Source of the DNA: Schizochytrium sp. TIO01
Lineage: Eukaryota; Sar; Bigyra; Thraustochytrida; Thraustochytriidae
Assembly (NCBI GenBank): GCA_004764695.1
Contig: SMSO01000035.1
Coordinates: forward strand, 2,416,001 to 2,480,000
Length of the DNA: 64,000 nt
Direction: 5' to 3'
Part shown: positions 46,501-60,722 of the stretch, piece by piece
How positions within the stretch are numbered: the first letter of the stretch is position 1
How the letters are laid out: the number at the start of each line of letters is the position of its first letter
Made by a program: the position numbers and the translations under genes
Notes under the pieces: generated by a model
Database searches by the model: none
Seen by the model: only the letters and a program-made list of their open reading frames with translations
Told to the model about the DNA's origin: nothing

Positions 46501-49500
46501 AATCAAACCATCAAAGAAACAAGCAACCGCACAGCAAACAGGCAAAGAAACATCTCTGCTTCGTGTGGAGGTGACCAACCAAAGCGAGGAGGCGCTTCCA
46601 GTGCGGCTCACATCGTCATTTGGTTGATCGCAAACTTCACTTTTACACGCAAAGATCTTCCTCTCACCAAGTTGATAAGGCTCAGCCTACTTCCTACAAG
46701 TAGCACCATATAGTCAATTGCTAAGAGTCATGCAGGCGATCCGTGTGCGAGTCAGCTAAAATATTTGTAAGCTCGATCACTTACAAAAGCCCTTCACTTC
46801 ATAGGTATCCTACATACAAACATGCCTAACATAGCAAGGTTGGAATGTCCGAGCGACTTGTCTTTGACGCAAATCATGAAACATCATTTGACGCAATCGC
46901 ACAAGACCCGGGGGTTGATAGGTGGTTACATTGCCAGCACTAAGATGAAGAGTTAGACCGTTCCCTGGCTGTTCCGAAGAGATTGTTTGAAGGGAGACAT
47001 GGTCTAGCTAAGCACTGGTTGTAATACTCAGGTATGTAGAAGGTGGTCCTCAATGCGGAAAAGCAAGAGGCGGATAAATGGATCACAGAAGAGTGCTACA
47101 AGGATTAAGTTGTAGTATTAGTTAGTTATTGGTTTTGTTATTATTCCACTTCTGTTCTAAAGAAAGCTATTACTTATATTACTTACTGATTTTTTTGATG
47201 CAATAAATGAAGATATCTGCAGATTTGCCAAATCAAATTCTAGTGCTCGAAAAGCTGGGCCGTGGCAGATGCATGGCCATGACACAAACCGAAGAAGAGG
47301 TAGAGCCAGTCGCGAAATAAAAAGTTAGCCGGGAAACAGAAGCACCCATCATCAGTAGTGCCCGTGCATGCACGAATGCTGTCCGGAATTCAGGACAACA
47401 GACGTAGCCACAGTGCTGCAGACATTATTTCGTATACACATCAACATTAGTCAAGTGGATAATTATTTTTGAAGCGTGATCACGAAGGATAAATCCAGAG
47501 TTATTTACAATTGGAAAAATATAACTAGAGTATACTTATCACCTCTGAACTGCTTCTTGATGAGGCTGCAGTTTGAGACACGCGAGTCGAAATTTTAGAT
47601 TGATAGCATGTAAAGGATCACCAAAATGTGCAGTGCCATTGAATTTGCCTTTAGAATTACATTTCTCTTTGAAACTTGCTGCTCTCAACAGCAAAGGCAG
47701 CCACGGCCAGCACTTGCCGATGAATACTAGCCACAGAGGGACCTTCCCGCTCGTGCCAGCGTCCCGACAACTCTACTGCAGGGGTGACTTATCATTTTAA
47801 TTTGAAGAATTAATTTCTTGCCTTCACGTGAGGCCGAGCGGTTCGTCTAGTAGACCTGCCGGAGCAAATGTTGGTGTGTCGCGGCCATTTCTAGGATGTT
47901 GGGATCTCGTACATAGGTAATATATAGATGTACCTTGGAGAAAATAACCCATCAGAGCAAGCGATAGAGCATGTACAGCTTTTGACTGTAGCAACGTCCT
48001 TCGGTTGGCTTGTCAAAGCGAACAAGCCTTGGGCTTATTGCGCCACTGCATGTGCCGTGTCGTGAGATGTACGTAAATCTTTTGTTTAAGTCTCTCTCCT
48101 TCCTAACATAAATTATTATAACCTGTTCTAAATAACCTTTTAAAAGTACCAGTAGGAATAGGACTCAGTACCTACCAAGATACCTACCACCGAAGATAAA
48201 AGTCCACTCCTTGCCTCAACTAAACAGGCCTACTTCAAATAACTCGAGGATCTAAACATCAGATATGATGTGTTTTCTACTACTGAGATTGGCTTTCTTT
48301 GATGAGTTTGGGGTTGTAAAAGAATGGAATGCTATTTCTTATTCAAGTTTACGTCGAAAGTACAACTTTCAATAGCAGGCCTCAAATGTTTACACTTTAT
48401 CTAACATTTAAAAAAATATTTCTCTTGATTGTTTTTTTGAATGGGGAAGGTTCTCTTTAAAGCTATCACTAGGGTAACCTATAAAAAGAAAATGTATTTT
48501 ATCTCAGATAAGTAAAAGCGGAACTTGAACTCCAAGAAAATAAAATATCATGTTTTGGTGGCTGCAGCTTAAGAGCTGTCCATTTGACGGCTTCTCCCTA
48601 GTTGGGCATGCGCTGAGCGACTTGGATAAATTTCAAACCTGCTGCAGTTTCTGTTACACATGCACTTGCTGCATGAATCTTGGTTCGAGTACTCTACCTG
48701 GCGGGCCAACCCGATTATTAGATCGGCAGCACCAAAATAGGTATTTTTGCACCGTTGTGAAAGAAAAAAGAAACTAACACTGCCTTTCTTTGAGGAGAAA
48801 GACCTGTCCCTCAGAGTTGATTATCTACCCTTACGAATGAATAATCAATACTAACTAAGAGGCTTGCCAGAGTCACGTACTGGATTGCTACCTGCCCCAT
48901 ACTTATTTAAGTTTGCAACGTGTAAAATAGTGAGATCATTTGCAAAAATATTTCTTGACGTCCAAATTTGGCCCGCATATCGCGAAATCTCGGGTCTTAA
49001 TGTAGAATCCATCAGCATGCATAATTCATTTATAGAATTGACACATGAATAGGAAATGCTCATAAGACGATTTAAATTCTTTCAGGAATGAAAAATCTGC
49101 TCCGTCAGAAATGTTTCTCACTCTATCTTGCATTCGTGCAAGGAATTATCTGGACCAAATTTGCTAAATATTTAATTCGTGAAAGACTGGCTAGGCTCAT
49201 TTACAATTCTTTTTCTTTTTTTTTAAATATATTTACTAGCTTCTTCTTGAATATATGGATATTGTAAAATACAGAGAACCCATGTGGCTGCAACCAAAGT
49301 CCAATTTCCTGACATGACTTATAACTGTAATGTCTCTTATTGTTTATTTAAATCAAACCACAATGAGTTTAAATAGTAGTGAAATGTCCCAAATGAGCCA
49401 GCTAACGAGTAACCCCTTTGCGCTGCATCTCTGGTTTAAACATGTTCTCATATCCACGTGATGGTTTAAGATGGAGAGATGAACTTGTATGTTAATGGTG

Positions 49501-52500
49501 ATAGCAGCAATGTCAACTGCAAATTATTTATACAGTTAAACATATAGTTTGCAACATGCTAATTTGTATCAAAGTTGTGTGTTAGCTTTGTAGGTTCCGG
49601 TTCTAATGTTTTCGTTCAGATGATAGTTTTGAGGGTCATACTTCGGGCTTTAAATAACTAATGTCAAATATGTTGTATTCTTTCTTTCTAAAGTTAGGAC
49701 GTGGAATAAATAAACTCCAGACTGGAAGTTTGAAGTTGTAAAGGTTATCGAAACACCCAACGCTAGTAACATGAGCTCCTTCTATCCCTTGACATTCTAT
49801 GTTTTAAGTTTTTAATTATGTGAGGAATACCCTCGAAAGAGGTCACATCGTTACTGACAGTCGAATTTTCAGGAGATTCTGCAACCTAATTTCCAGCCGA
49901 CGCCTCTCGAAACTTCGCTATTTTATTCGCCAACCAAAGAGGGCGACTTGATAAACCAGACCAGACACTTGCTGATGTGAGAAATGTTCATACGAGTGCC
50001 CGAAAACATCGAGGCCATTACGTTCAATCTTTCTGTGCCACTCAGTTCCAGGAAGCACCACTACCGTGTGTAGCTAATCATAAAGGTAGACCCGATACCT
50101 ATACTACTGCTCTATCTTAGCTAATATAATCTACTACTAGGTATAACTGAAACTATTGTTTTCCAGTAGGGGAATAGGCAAATAGGTACTTTCTTACTAC
50201 TTCTGTACTCTATTCTTAGCAGATACTCGAAGTATCTCATTCACGGCTGGTCGTAAAATGGAATTTTTGAAACGAAGAGAAAGAGAATTTGGAGACAGAA
50301 AGATCCCAAGTTCGTTAGTACTAATTGGCATTGGCATTGTGTTTTGAGATTAAATGTAGCAATGTTATGAAACTGTCGAAGCCAGCATTGCAGAGTAACC
50401 ATGCTTGCTTTAGGTTTCTGAGACTAGCGGATCCCTGAGGTGCGCAGAGAAACAATCGCTGCACATGCTCTAGGTAATTTGTGCAGCTCCACCCTGTATA
50501 GAACTACCATGATCTATCCCATCTCCATTACAACCAAGGCCGCCTGGTAGTGAATAACTTTGACAAATAAGGACAAATGCTGCGTGGGGACAAGCTGATC
50601 GAACAACTTTTGACTTCTACCTACAACCTAAGATCGACACCACCCACTTATACCTAAATCCCTTCGTTGAAATTTTTGTCAGCTTAGTTTCGAAGATAGT
50701 CTCTGATCTAACTAGCATAATGTACTTTAATAGTAAACTAGATGATTCCGCAATCACTTCGAAATTTGCTCATACTTTGATTACAACACAAGAGACAAGA
50801 CGTAGTAAGCTGATTCAAGAGAGAAATCAATATGTGTTTCTAAAACACAGAAAATTTATTCAAGGTTTAACACAGGTTGTCCACTGAGAGGGTATACGTA
50901 TTTACATTATGTTTCTACACGCATCAATGCGCGAGCATGCTAGTCACAAATTCTATTCTTGCATAAAATGCTCCTCCAAAAATGATTGATATCTTCATCG
51001 AGCTTTTCAAAACACACCATTGTTCGCAAGAAGACTCGCGCGACCTTCTATACTGAAACTACATAAATTATGGACATAGCAAACCGAGAGGCGTCCTATT
51101 CAAGACTGCTGTGAGATAGCTGCTTTCAAGAAAAATAACTCGTGCTGAGTAACCTTTTTGCATATTTACGTTATATATTCAAGAAGACTATTGTTAGTGG
51201 ATACCATGATCAGGGATAATCAGTCGATGAAACATCTAAATCATCAAATAAAAATCTGCTTTAACAAGCGTTAGTGTTTTTTACAGAATAATAAACCAAA
51301 GTACAATGATATAGATTAAGCATATTTATACAGAGAGTTCTCTATTTCCTCCCCAGCAAACCAGACAAAAACACATTTTTGATCGGCGTTGCCCCGAAGT
51401 TTCAGAATAGCTTTTTAAACTACTTTCTTTTTTCAATAAATATAACCTTAGAAAGTGGAAATACCATAACAGCAGCTGTCAAGAATGAGCGCGTAAATCA
51501 CGATTGTTTGTGTGCAAAAATTGCTGAGAGGAGTTTTGTTTCCAACCCCGACATGCTCGTTAACAATATAAGTTTAGATCATTCAGTTGACTTGCCAAAG
51601 TTCAAAAGTGGCATAATGGCATTCCTTATTAACTAACCTCAAGGTGCACACCGTCCTAATAAGAACACAGCTCATACTTTCAACTTTTCAAAGGGTCTAG
51701 CTAGAGATGGAGGGCTTTGCCTTTCTGCAAATACACTCACTACTAGATACCTCGGCGAGAACACCTCTGCTGTCAAGCCCAGCTCTAGAAAGCTATTATC
51801 ATCTCTTATTACTTCAACTCATCTCACACGAGGCAACTGTTTTGTGTGCACACACTCGTACAACTTAGTAACAACTAAGAATTTGATCGATCTGATGAGC
51901 ATGAGTTGCGTTGGAAATATAACATATGGCAGCTGGAACCAATAAGTACTAATTGTTCTGAGTGTATGATATTAGTCACTACCCACTTTTGCATCTGAAA
52001 ATATATTGATTTAATTTTCCTCTTTAGAGCAACTTTTTGCTCTAGTAGTGAGTTTGCTAGTCTTTATAATAGCAGTGACGCGCGCGCTGCTTAGCCTCCG
52101 ATAGTTCTTCTATCTTTCTGACTAGCCTTACATTCGAATATACTGCCTCACTGATGAAGAGCTATTTTGCCTGAGAATGGAAGACGGGATATTTCTTTGT
52201 GCACAGATTCGGAGCCGCCTCCTTGATTTATAATAAATGTTGTGTACTAGAATGTCTTTGCCCACTTTTTCGGGGAAGACAAGTATTTATTTCGGAATCC
52301 TAAAGGTTTAGGCTTTCGTAAATTTCTTTTCCTTTTCGAGAAGTGCATCATCTAAGTTGAAAGTGCATTGCGTTGTCCGACGAAAAACAACTCAATCATT
52401 CCCAAAGGTAGCATGCTCCAGCACTCTATGGAAAAATGTAGACGCCAGATCGACTTCCTTCTCCTTTGAGGAATCACAAAACTACATTCTTTACTTTGAA

Positions 52501-53854
52501 TGACAACATACACAGAAATATTAGCAAGCAAGGTTATGCGAATCCATTAAGAAAACAAAAAGAAGCTTGCCAGATTACTGCAGCGGCCAAAACTTCCGCC
52601 CTCGGAAGGATAGCGAGCAGTAACTTTGATTAATACTTGAAGAAAGATCCCGCCGTGATCGTTTTTCAAGTGTTCACACACTCCATCGACGTTCACATCC
52701 TATTAAAACATAGAACAACAAAAGAACACTCAAGAACGACTGGAAATTAGGAATCTCGTTTCCCACACAGTAAGTTTCGCGGCACTCGAGATAGCGCACT
52801 CAAAAACACAGATAAATTTCATTCAGTTTAGCATTAATACCAATAGTACTACTGATACTGCTATTAGCACTATTATTAAAGAATTGTAGTACACCAAGGC
52901 CTATCTAAGTACAACAATAAACAAAACAAAAAAAATCAAGTTTGGCTACCCTTGCGCTGTTCCAGTAGTGTTCCAAGTATCACATTGTTCTTGTTTCTCG
53001 CAAATATATCTCGTCGATGTTTGAGATTTATTTTGTTCCACCCCAGCCGTGAACAGATGACTTAAGAGAAGCTGTGAGAACAAGGTCACCCTAGAACCTT
53101 GCTTGCCACGCTCTCTTCAAGTTCTCGTCTCTTCGAAAAGTCGTATAAAAAACAATCGAATATTACTTCGCGTTTCTTTGGCTTGCAAGATTCAGTCGAG
53201 CCTTAGTATTTACCTATTGCTGAGCTGCTAGGCTCTCTTGTACTGTCGCCGCTACTCGCAAGCTTTAGTCGTAGTCCTCTCTCTTCTGCTCAGCGAGAAC
53301 AACCGGAGCGCATTTTTCTTCGTCGATCAGCTATTTCATACCACTTTTAGTTATGCATGCCATTCAACTCGTTTGTAAAAATCCATGCTTAGTACTCCTC
53401 AGGTAAAAACAGCTATCTGAGCAGGCGCCTTTAGACGAACGCCTTTGGGATCAACCCAGTAACACCTTCTTTTGGCCACACAGCCTCCTCCTAAGGCAGC
53501 CCCGCAATCCCCGCAGTTCGTCATTTCCCACGGTTTTCACCATTAATCTTTACATATGATATACCAAATTTAATATTGTAAAAGAAATCGTGTTTATTCT
53601 TTGAAAGCAGGACTCACTATATCGCAGTGCAAGTGCATGCGAACGCGGAGCGGAGTTAAAGCGACGAGATCAGAGCACCATCGATTAAAAGCTTGCTTAA
53701 AGTCTAACTGCACTTGGATTACCTAAGTTTGACACTCACGCGCAACCGTGAACGACAAATTTGGTCCGCGTAGCAACCTTGGGGAATCGCTAAATTCAAC
53801 TGGAGTTGAACCAGATGCCGTCGCGGCACCATCGAGATTTATTGCAACTTGTGT
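43597..53854. other. Long AT-rich intergenic stretch, no supported gene
   Basis: About 10 kb without a convincing gene. A G run (43608-43615) stands at its left edge. The best frame is 44760-45149 (+, 129 codons, ending LKQTFH), preceded by a possible intron (donor GTGAGG at 44622, acceptor TGCAG at 44765); no domain is seen and this length is expected by chance. The frame 51379-51636 (+) is similar. TACCTACC patches occur near 48170. No RNA gene, inverted terminal repeat or LTR was recognised. Confidence 0.5.
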
Positions 53855-54402
53855 ATATAAAATAAGGCATGGTCTGAAGAAGCTATAACACGGCCGCGAC
53901 ATTCATTGGTCACGCCAATTGTAGGCCGCCAAGGCATTGGTTTAGCAAGGCGCCAACGCATGCGCCGCGTGCAGCAATTGACACGAGGAGGCGAAGCAGT
54001 TCAAGCACCCTCGTTGTATGGTTTGGACAAAACACTTGCAGCAGAATAACATTACTCCTATCAACTTTTTTAATTTAAAACGAAGAAAAAATTACAAAAG
54101 CAGTATAATCACATAGCCATAACCATATCAGTAGTCATTGTGCTTATTGTTTTTCTCTCATTTCAAAGGAAATTGATCCTTCGTTACTGGCCCTCACCTA
54201 AGGTTTACTATATGGCGGGGTCAATTACTGGCTATACAGCGAATCCGCCAATTACGTGCCGGGTTTATTTGTGGAAAACCGGCGCCAGACATCACCCATC
54301 GTAAGATACGCCGCGAGAGTGCCGCGAGCCACTCAGCCCATGGCAAGTCCAGGCGCTGCCCAGGGTCATCATGACGATGACCTGCAGCGTCTTGGAGAAT
54401 AA
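53855..54402 (+). other. GC-richer patch with TATA-like element and two open frames
   Basis: TATATAAAA (53855-53863) is followed by an open plus frame 53861-54049 (62 codons, RQRMRRVQQLTRGGEAVQAP) with ATTGG and CCAAT motifs near 53900-53920. A second plus frame 54202-54402 (66 codons, YGGVNYWLYSESANYVPGLF) begins just after a possible acceptor (TAAG at 54199-54202, pyrimidine-rich upstream) and ends at TAA. A minus frame overlaps the second. This could be a small spliced gene or a relic. No family recognised. Confidence 0.22.
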
Positions 54403-56405
54403 TGTTCCAACAACAGGTGATTTTAATGCAGGTTATTTGTAATTCTACGCAGCGTCTCAAAGTGTACTAATTTCAATATTACACTGGACTCGAGTTGTAG
54501 AGAAACACAAGAGCAGACTTGCTGAGCAGCGCGATGTATTCTTGGAGAGATTTTCGCTCTCCTCTTCTCTACTTCATCTCCACTGAGCATTTTGCTTGAC
54601 ATTTTGCATCTAGCTCACGTCTGCTCATTCTTCAGTTTTTTGGCACGCCACCAAAAGTAATTTATATCAGATCCCCATGAGACATTCCATATGTTCCTTC
54701 ACTTCATGATAGAACTTAAACACGTGCGCTCACGCAAACATCAAGTCTCCAGCTCCTATTACAGATACTTTATTAAGACACCATACTGCACATCATACCT
54801 TTCATAATCCACTTGTCTTCTTCTTTTATCCTCCCTTTCTCTATTTCTATTTCTCCTATAAAGTTTTAAAGTTTCAAAATTTAGATCGGAGATGATAATC
54901 ACTCGTGCTCTTTTAATTAAAAGATTTCCATATTATGGAAAGAAAGAAAGAAAGAAAGAAGCTCTTCCAACTCAACCTAAGAAAAGAAAGTCACATTCGA
55001 ATGCTGGGAACTTTACTTCCACTTGGGAAAGAACTTCCCACACATTAGTTAGTGAGAGGTCAAATTCAAGTTTAAGGCACCAGTATTATGCTAACTATCA
55101 GCTGTAGCTCCTCTTTCGAACTCAAACCAGAACAGCGTGAAGCCTTCAGCCAAACCCTGCGACCACCCATACGTTGGTAGCTTACGAACTAAGAGCAAGC
55201 AACCCCATGCCAAGCAGGAGCAGCAGGAGCTCATACATTAATAACTCGTGCGTTGTCGGCGCCGCTGGCAAACTTCCGGGAATGGCGTGGAGGCATCTCG
55301 CATTTTCACCTTTGTTAGTTTCGGGAGGAAGTCGACTGGGCCATAACTTCCTCAATCCTCTCATCAATCAGAAGAAACAAATCAATTGAATACTTTCTCT
55401 TCTCACACAGTTGCTTCCTTTAGGTTGAACAGAGCGGTATGGCTCACATTGTTTTTACCTAATTATATTTTGAAATATAGTTTATAACATGATTAAAAAG
55501 AGTCTGTGTCAAAATACAATAAATGAAACGTTTTTAAAAGAAGGAAGGAAAGCAAGCAAGCGAGCAAACAAATAAACAAACAAGAAAGGATCTTCGATGG
55601 AGTTAGTTTTATAGTTTTAAGTACTTTGATCAATTTGCTTGCGAAGACTGTTTGCACCAGGAGCAGTAATTGCATATTCTTTTTGAATAAATCGTCGAAG
55701 ATAGTATCCCTAGCAAGCTCTGGGCGAGACTCACATGCGTGCATGAACCATCGTCCGATCGATCCTACAGTGCAACCTGAGAAACACTGACTCGATCCAG
55801 CTTAAAGTTGATTCTTGAGACTCGCGCAAAAAAAAAGTCCCTTTATCCTAGCTAGATAACTTGTCGGGTTTATTATTCTCAGTGTCCCGCACTTTATTCT
55901 GTGCGAGACTGGGAAGCTCACTATGCCTAATGATATGGTAGGTAGGTATAGAGTATTAGCGTTCTTCTTATAAAGAGCTTTATTTGAAAAACAGAGCCTT
56001 TTTTAATTGTATCTCTATTCTCTCTTCTCCTCTTCTTTTTTTTTTATAAATTTAGAAGATGTTTAGCGAAGACTTTGTTTCTGTTACCTTATGTTCTTTT
56101 TATTACATGAATATTAAAACATGTCACTGTTTTTAGCACGTGAACATATATATTTTTTAATCGATTTTAAAATGTTTTGTTGTTCTACTAATCGAGTAAT
56201 TGAGTATTAAACTTAATGTTGATGATATTCTCCTCAAGGATAAAAGCATTTAAAAAAAAAGGAAAAAAAAGAGAGTACTTTTTAAATAGACTAATAATTC
56301 AGTCTTTTGCTTTTTAAAGAGATAAATTGATTGATGGTTTTTTTAAGCTTGCTCGGAGCAAAATCTCAACATTGTGTTGTGTACTAGTAAAATGCTTAGG
56401 TATAA
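54403..56405. other. Intergenic DNA, no supported gene
   Basis: AT-rich with a GAAA microsatellite at 54937-54961 (about six units) and a GAAG/AAGC/AAAC mixed run at 55540-55585. No convincing frame. Confidence 0.5.
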
Positions 56406-56817
56406 GCTATTGAGGTACAAATAAAGAATATAAAAACAGTGTGTGCTGCCGTGAGTAAGCACAACGAAGAAAAACGAATGGGAATGGCAAGTCTATACGA
56501 AGATGAACGCACGCGCGTTCAAACTCATCTGAAGGAGCTGCTAACTAGTTCACGCTGAAGACCGGTATTACGTTCGGCCATTTCGCTACTCAGCAATGAC
56601 AGAGGCTCTTCCGTCGGACGAAAACTAACGCGTGCGGATGTCTAGCAGACTGGAGACTCCAAGGTGTAAAACCAGGTACCTGAATAATTTGGAACAGATT
56701 GACTTTGCTCTTGTATCGGAATTGATGATCCAGTCAATTTGGTGCCTCAATCGTCACCAAATTCTTCTCTTGATTCCTCGTGTGGAAACAGTCAATAAAG
56801 TTGAGATCGAGAAGTAG
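56406..56817 (+). other. Possible coding relic, plus strand
   Basis: One plus frame over 56406-56644 is open except for a TGA at 56556. It holds a hydrophilic helical stretch starting MGMASLYEDERTRVQTHL (from ATG 56478), then RSAISLLSNDRGSSVGRKL. Another phase is open at 56632-56817 (LNNLEQIDFALVSELMIQ). The mix of charged residues is natural, but no family is recognised and chance is not excluded. Confidence 0.22.
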
Positions 56818-58736
56818 AGAATTCTAGGGAAATCATCAAGAATTTATTGCATTCCAAGACATACTTTTGTCGCGGTATGAGATTGTAACCTGAGCGCAGT
56901 AAATGAATAATTCCTGTGGGCAAGATACGAAATATATAAGCGCATGGCACGATGATCCGGCCAGAACGGCCCGCACACACACAAACTTCTTGGGTAAGAG
57001 CATTTATTTGTAAGTTCGTCCATTTATGCTATTTAGTGATGTTTCTAGATGGGGAAAGTGGCAACGAGGGATTGTTTCCTGCCCGCAAATACACAAACAC
57101 TCCAGGACTCGGTGCTGCAGGGACGATGCGAGCAGCAAAAAATCAATCATTAGGACGAAACTGGAAGACTTCATAGATCATCTTTTCGAGTAGGTATTAC
57201 CTATCCATACTCGAGTATGTGAGTCTCTTTATTTTGTGTGCACTAGCATCGCTTTACCAATGTCGCCAGAGCGAAAGCACAGTACATCCAGATTTATTAC
57301 TGTCAAATGGTGATAGCTTACGGGTTCTTTTCATGAGGATAACCTTATACCAGTAGTTAAATATAAATGTATCAATGATTCTCTGTTGTAGCAAGCTTAG
57401 CCTTTCATACTCATGAAAATATATCAAATAAATTGTGAATTTTGTTTTGAAGAACTTTCATCTATTGTCCTAAGTTATGACAAAGTTCTCTCGTAAGTGA
57501 ATTACAAAATCTTGCAAATGTCAGGGAGTGGGGCTTGCCTATCGTATTACATTAGAAAATCCTGTTTTCTATATTTAAAGAAGAAAGCGTTCGAGAATTG
57601 AGCGTCTTCTCTAACATCTGAAATTTTATCATATTCTATTCCTGATTTTAAAATGAGTCATTTCATATGTGTGTTACCCTGATGAGTTGAATATAATTAT
57701 TTTGTATTTGTGTTGCTATTTTAGACATGTAGAGTTGAATAGCTCGTGCGCGTGCATTAGTTTTGCACAAATTTGTTTTTCAAATATCATTGTCAGTGAT
57801 TTACAAATCAAACTGGGAAAAGTAAGTTTCAGGTGACAAATGTGCCAGAACATGACCTAATGCAATCTCCTACTCACGAAATGCCAAATTCAATTCTATG
57901 TTGTTGTTGCATTTAAGCAGTCATCATTCTTCGTCTTTGTAAAAAGAGTCATGAACATCCTGCCTCTCGTCCTGTCGTGTTCGTATCTCTGAGACGAATC
58001 AAAGCCTACAGAGGCACCTAGGAATTGTAGCATCATCGTCACACAGAATTCAATTATTATTTTCTAAAGTTGATTTAAGAACTGTTCTTTTTATCTCTAC
58101 AAGTAAGAATGAAAGTATTTGATCTCAATGTCCTTCTTTCTTTCTTTTCTCTTTTCGGAAGAAAGTACATACCACTACTATTTATTTTTCTTCTGCAATT
58201 TTAATTTTGAAGGAAAATAAAAGCCATAACCTTGACTCAGAACACCTCTTATTTATATATTGTTTTATTTTTATTTTTAAAATAAACTATTTCTTTAAAA
58301 TTGTGAAGTTATACAACCAACCAATGTTATTTCCCTTTATGACATCACAGCGTAAACAGGTACAAATGTTATGAGAGCATCCTATATATTTGCTTCAAAG
58401 CAATAGTTAGTTAGGGTATTAACACGAGAGCTTTAGAAGAAAAAGATTTGCAGTGAATACCATCAGTAGCACTTCGTAATGAACAACGAGAGATTGTTTT
58501 GGCTTGAGCGAGGGATTTGTAAAAGATTCTCGAGCTTGGCAACTCAAAGTTCTCTCAAGTGAGCATACAATCTTGATACTGAAAAAATATAGTAGCGCGA
58601 TGTAGAAGAACCATATCTCTTGCGAACGATTGTAGCACCATTTCTTCTCCACCATTAAGGCGTAGCGAGTACGAGCAGAAAACTAGACGTACGGAAATCT
58701 CCTCGGAAGATGAAGCTAGAACTTGAGGGGTGACTG
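56818..58736. other. Intergenic DNA, no supported gene
   Basis: AT-rich, no tandem repeats of note, no recognisable frame or RNA. Confidence 0.5.
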
Positions 58737-59060
58737 ATGCTTCCCTCCAGAGCCAGGAGCGATCTTTATGGCTATAGTTTCCTGCTCATGAGAAAGCGCT
58801 ACATGCATGGTCAAAGCACGGCTGGGCTGGGCTGCTGCCAATGCTGCAAGCAACAGAACAGACGCGACGCCATGGCGTTTCCGGCGCTTGGAGTTTTGCG
58901 CATCATCTTCGTTCGCACACTGTGCGAACTTGAGCTGGCCTTTAATAAGGGATCACAGCATAAGATTGGCTTTAGAAGAGACCTATCAGAGTACACACTG
59001 CTCAAATTAGACACACACTGCTGCAGGCGCCTAGGCACCATTCTGAGCTGTTATAAGTAA
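58737..59060 (+). CDS. Hypothetical protein, 107 aa
   Basis: ATG 58737 to TAA 59058. Balanced composition with a Cys cluster (LGCCQCCKQQNRRDAM) and a hydrophobic segment (FPALGVLRIIFVRTLCEL); codons are mostly purine-first and the region is richer in G+C than its flanks. No known domain, signal peptide or splice site. A minus frame (59041-58811) overlaps, so strand is not certain. It could be a small gene, one exon or chance. Confidence 0.28.
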   Translation: MLPSRARSDLYGYSFLLMRKRYMHGQSTAGLGCCQCCKQQNRRDAMAFPALGVLRIIFVRTLCELELAFNKGSQHKIGFRRDLSEYTLLKLDTHCCRRLGTILSCYK

Positions 59061-60722
59061 AGGCTTTTGGCTCTCGCGCCGCCATCCGAGTCGAAAATGC
59101 TGCGACTTCTGCTGTCGCGACTCGTGAAAGAATAGATGGATTCTGGTACTTTCGGGGACCTCCCAGGTAGTTTAAGATGCCGTTTGGTTCGAAGAATTGA
59201 GACAGCATTGGCACTGGGTACGTATAACTTCTAGCCAATCTTTGATCTTCAGCTACGATCTTGTTCAAGGGCTGGCTTGGCTTGGCTGAGGCATACGAAC
59301 ATTCAAGCCGTGAATGTTGTAGAGAGTAGATATGTTGAAAGATGAGCATCATGGATGAATGTCAACACTCCACTCGCTAATGCTTTTTAAGACTCGCATG
59401 TTGGTTGTGGCTGGTCAGGGAAATAGATCTCCTTCCCACTGCTGACTGTCTGCATTGTTCATCAGCTTGAAGGATAACTTGCTTTATTCAGGTTATCTCT
59501 ATCCCACGTTTTCAGACGTATCAAGGTTCGCAGGTATGATGTCAGGAATGATGACGTCGTTTCCATCGCAACTTTGATTAAAACTTGTTAGCCATTTCGC
59601 AAAGAAGAGCTACAGGCAATTGCCACAATAAGAACTGAATAAAACACTCGTTCTAACTCAAACGGGCTGTAGGTACTTGTAAACAGACTTGAGTGCTCGC
59701 ATAAATCGAGAATAGGCAACCAAAAAAGTTCTTCTCTGTGTCAAGATCTTTGAGCCCTTAGGGCAGTTGCTCCGTCTCGTGATAGATGTTTTAAAAGAGC
59801 TAAACATGCTTAGCTAACTCTTAAAGTACAGTTCCTCCGTAACATCCTCTCATACTTTCCCATGAATTTATGGAGTTTATAGATAAATTTGTAATAATAA
59901 TAATAATAATAATAATAAAAGGAAACAAGAACAATTTTAATAGACGCAAGAAACTTTCCGTCTGTCCTCTCCTGACTTCGCATTTCTTTCGACTCGATCT
60001 GGAGAACGGTAGTATTATAAGAAGCCATGCATTTTGCGTCTGCGCTGCCACCCGAGTATAGTATTTCTGTTCGTCTATCAAGAGGTACGAAGCTTCGATC
60101 AACAATCCGAGCTTCGGCGAACAGAATTATCTTGAACATGTGCCAAAAAGTGGAACCCTTTTCGTTTAGTTTCTTTTTTCTTTTCTTCCTTAACATTCGA
60201 GGTTTTCCCGAGTCAATCCTCATTGACCTTTTATTATCAATAGATTAATTAATATAATGCTCCTCAGACTTATGAAAGTGAAGACCAGGTACTTTTGCTT
60301 GAAACCTTTCTTCAAGGCCCTCGTATTGCAACAGCCAACAGCCCGAAGGAAACGCAATTTGCCGCACGAAATGCGAAAGCACAGCTCCACAGAGAGACGA
60401 AAAGAAAAAAGGTTGGAGACCATGAAACAACCTGGGGAGTAGGACCTTGAAATCTTGAAGCAAAGACTTGACGAGGCAAACCAACCTCTGTAAATAAAAG
60501 TGCAAAGAGAAAGGAGTGGTGGAAAGACGAACAACGGAGTTTTCGCTGTTTTCGTTGTTTTACAACACAGCTTCAAAGTTATTTGTTTTCAAGATTTAGG
60601 TGAAGAAGTGAGAACGAACTATCTTGTCGTTAGTTGGTTAGTTAGTTAGTTAGTTAGTTAGCTAGTTAGTTAGTTAGTTAGTTGGTTCCAAAGGGGAAAA
60701 AAAGTCTCTGTGTTTGAATTGA
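59061..60722. other. Intergenic DNA with AAT and TTAG repeats
   Basis: Contains an AAT trinucleotide run (59892-59920) and a TTAG tetranucleotide run with one GCTAG interruption (60630-60685). Frames at 59002-59352, 59810-60223 and 60220-60576 on the minus strand are open but without motifs; one runs through the AAT array. Confidence 0.5.
60630..60685. repeat. (TTAG)n tetranucleotide array
   Basis: About 13 TTAG units with TTGG at both ends and one CTAG in the middle. Directly abuts the GC-rich coding-like island. Confidence 0.93.

Noticed and set aside
54202-54470. Tyrosine-recombinase-like C-terminus on the minus strand
   Set aside because: No R..HxxR or Tyr motif in any frame; resemblance limited to a few hydrophobic residues.
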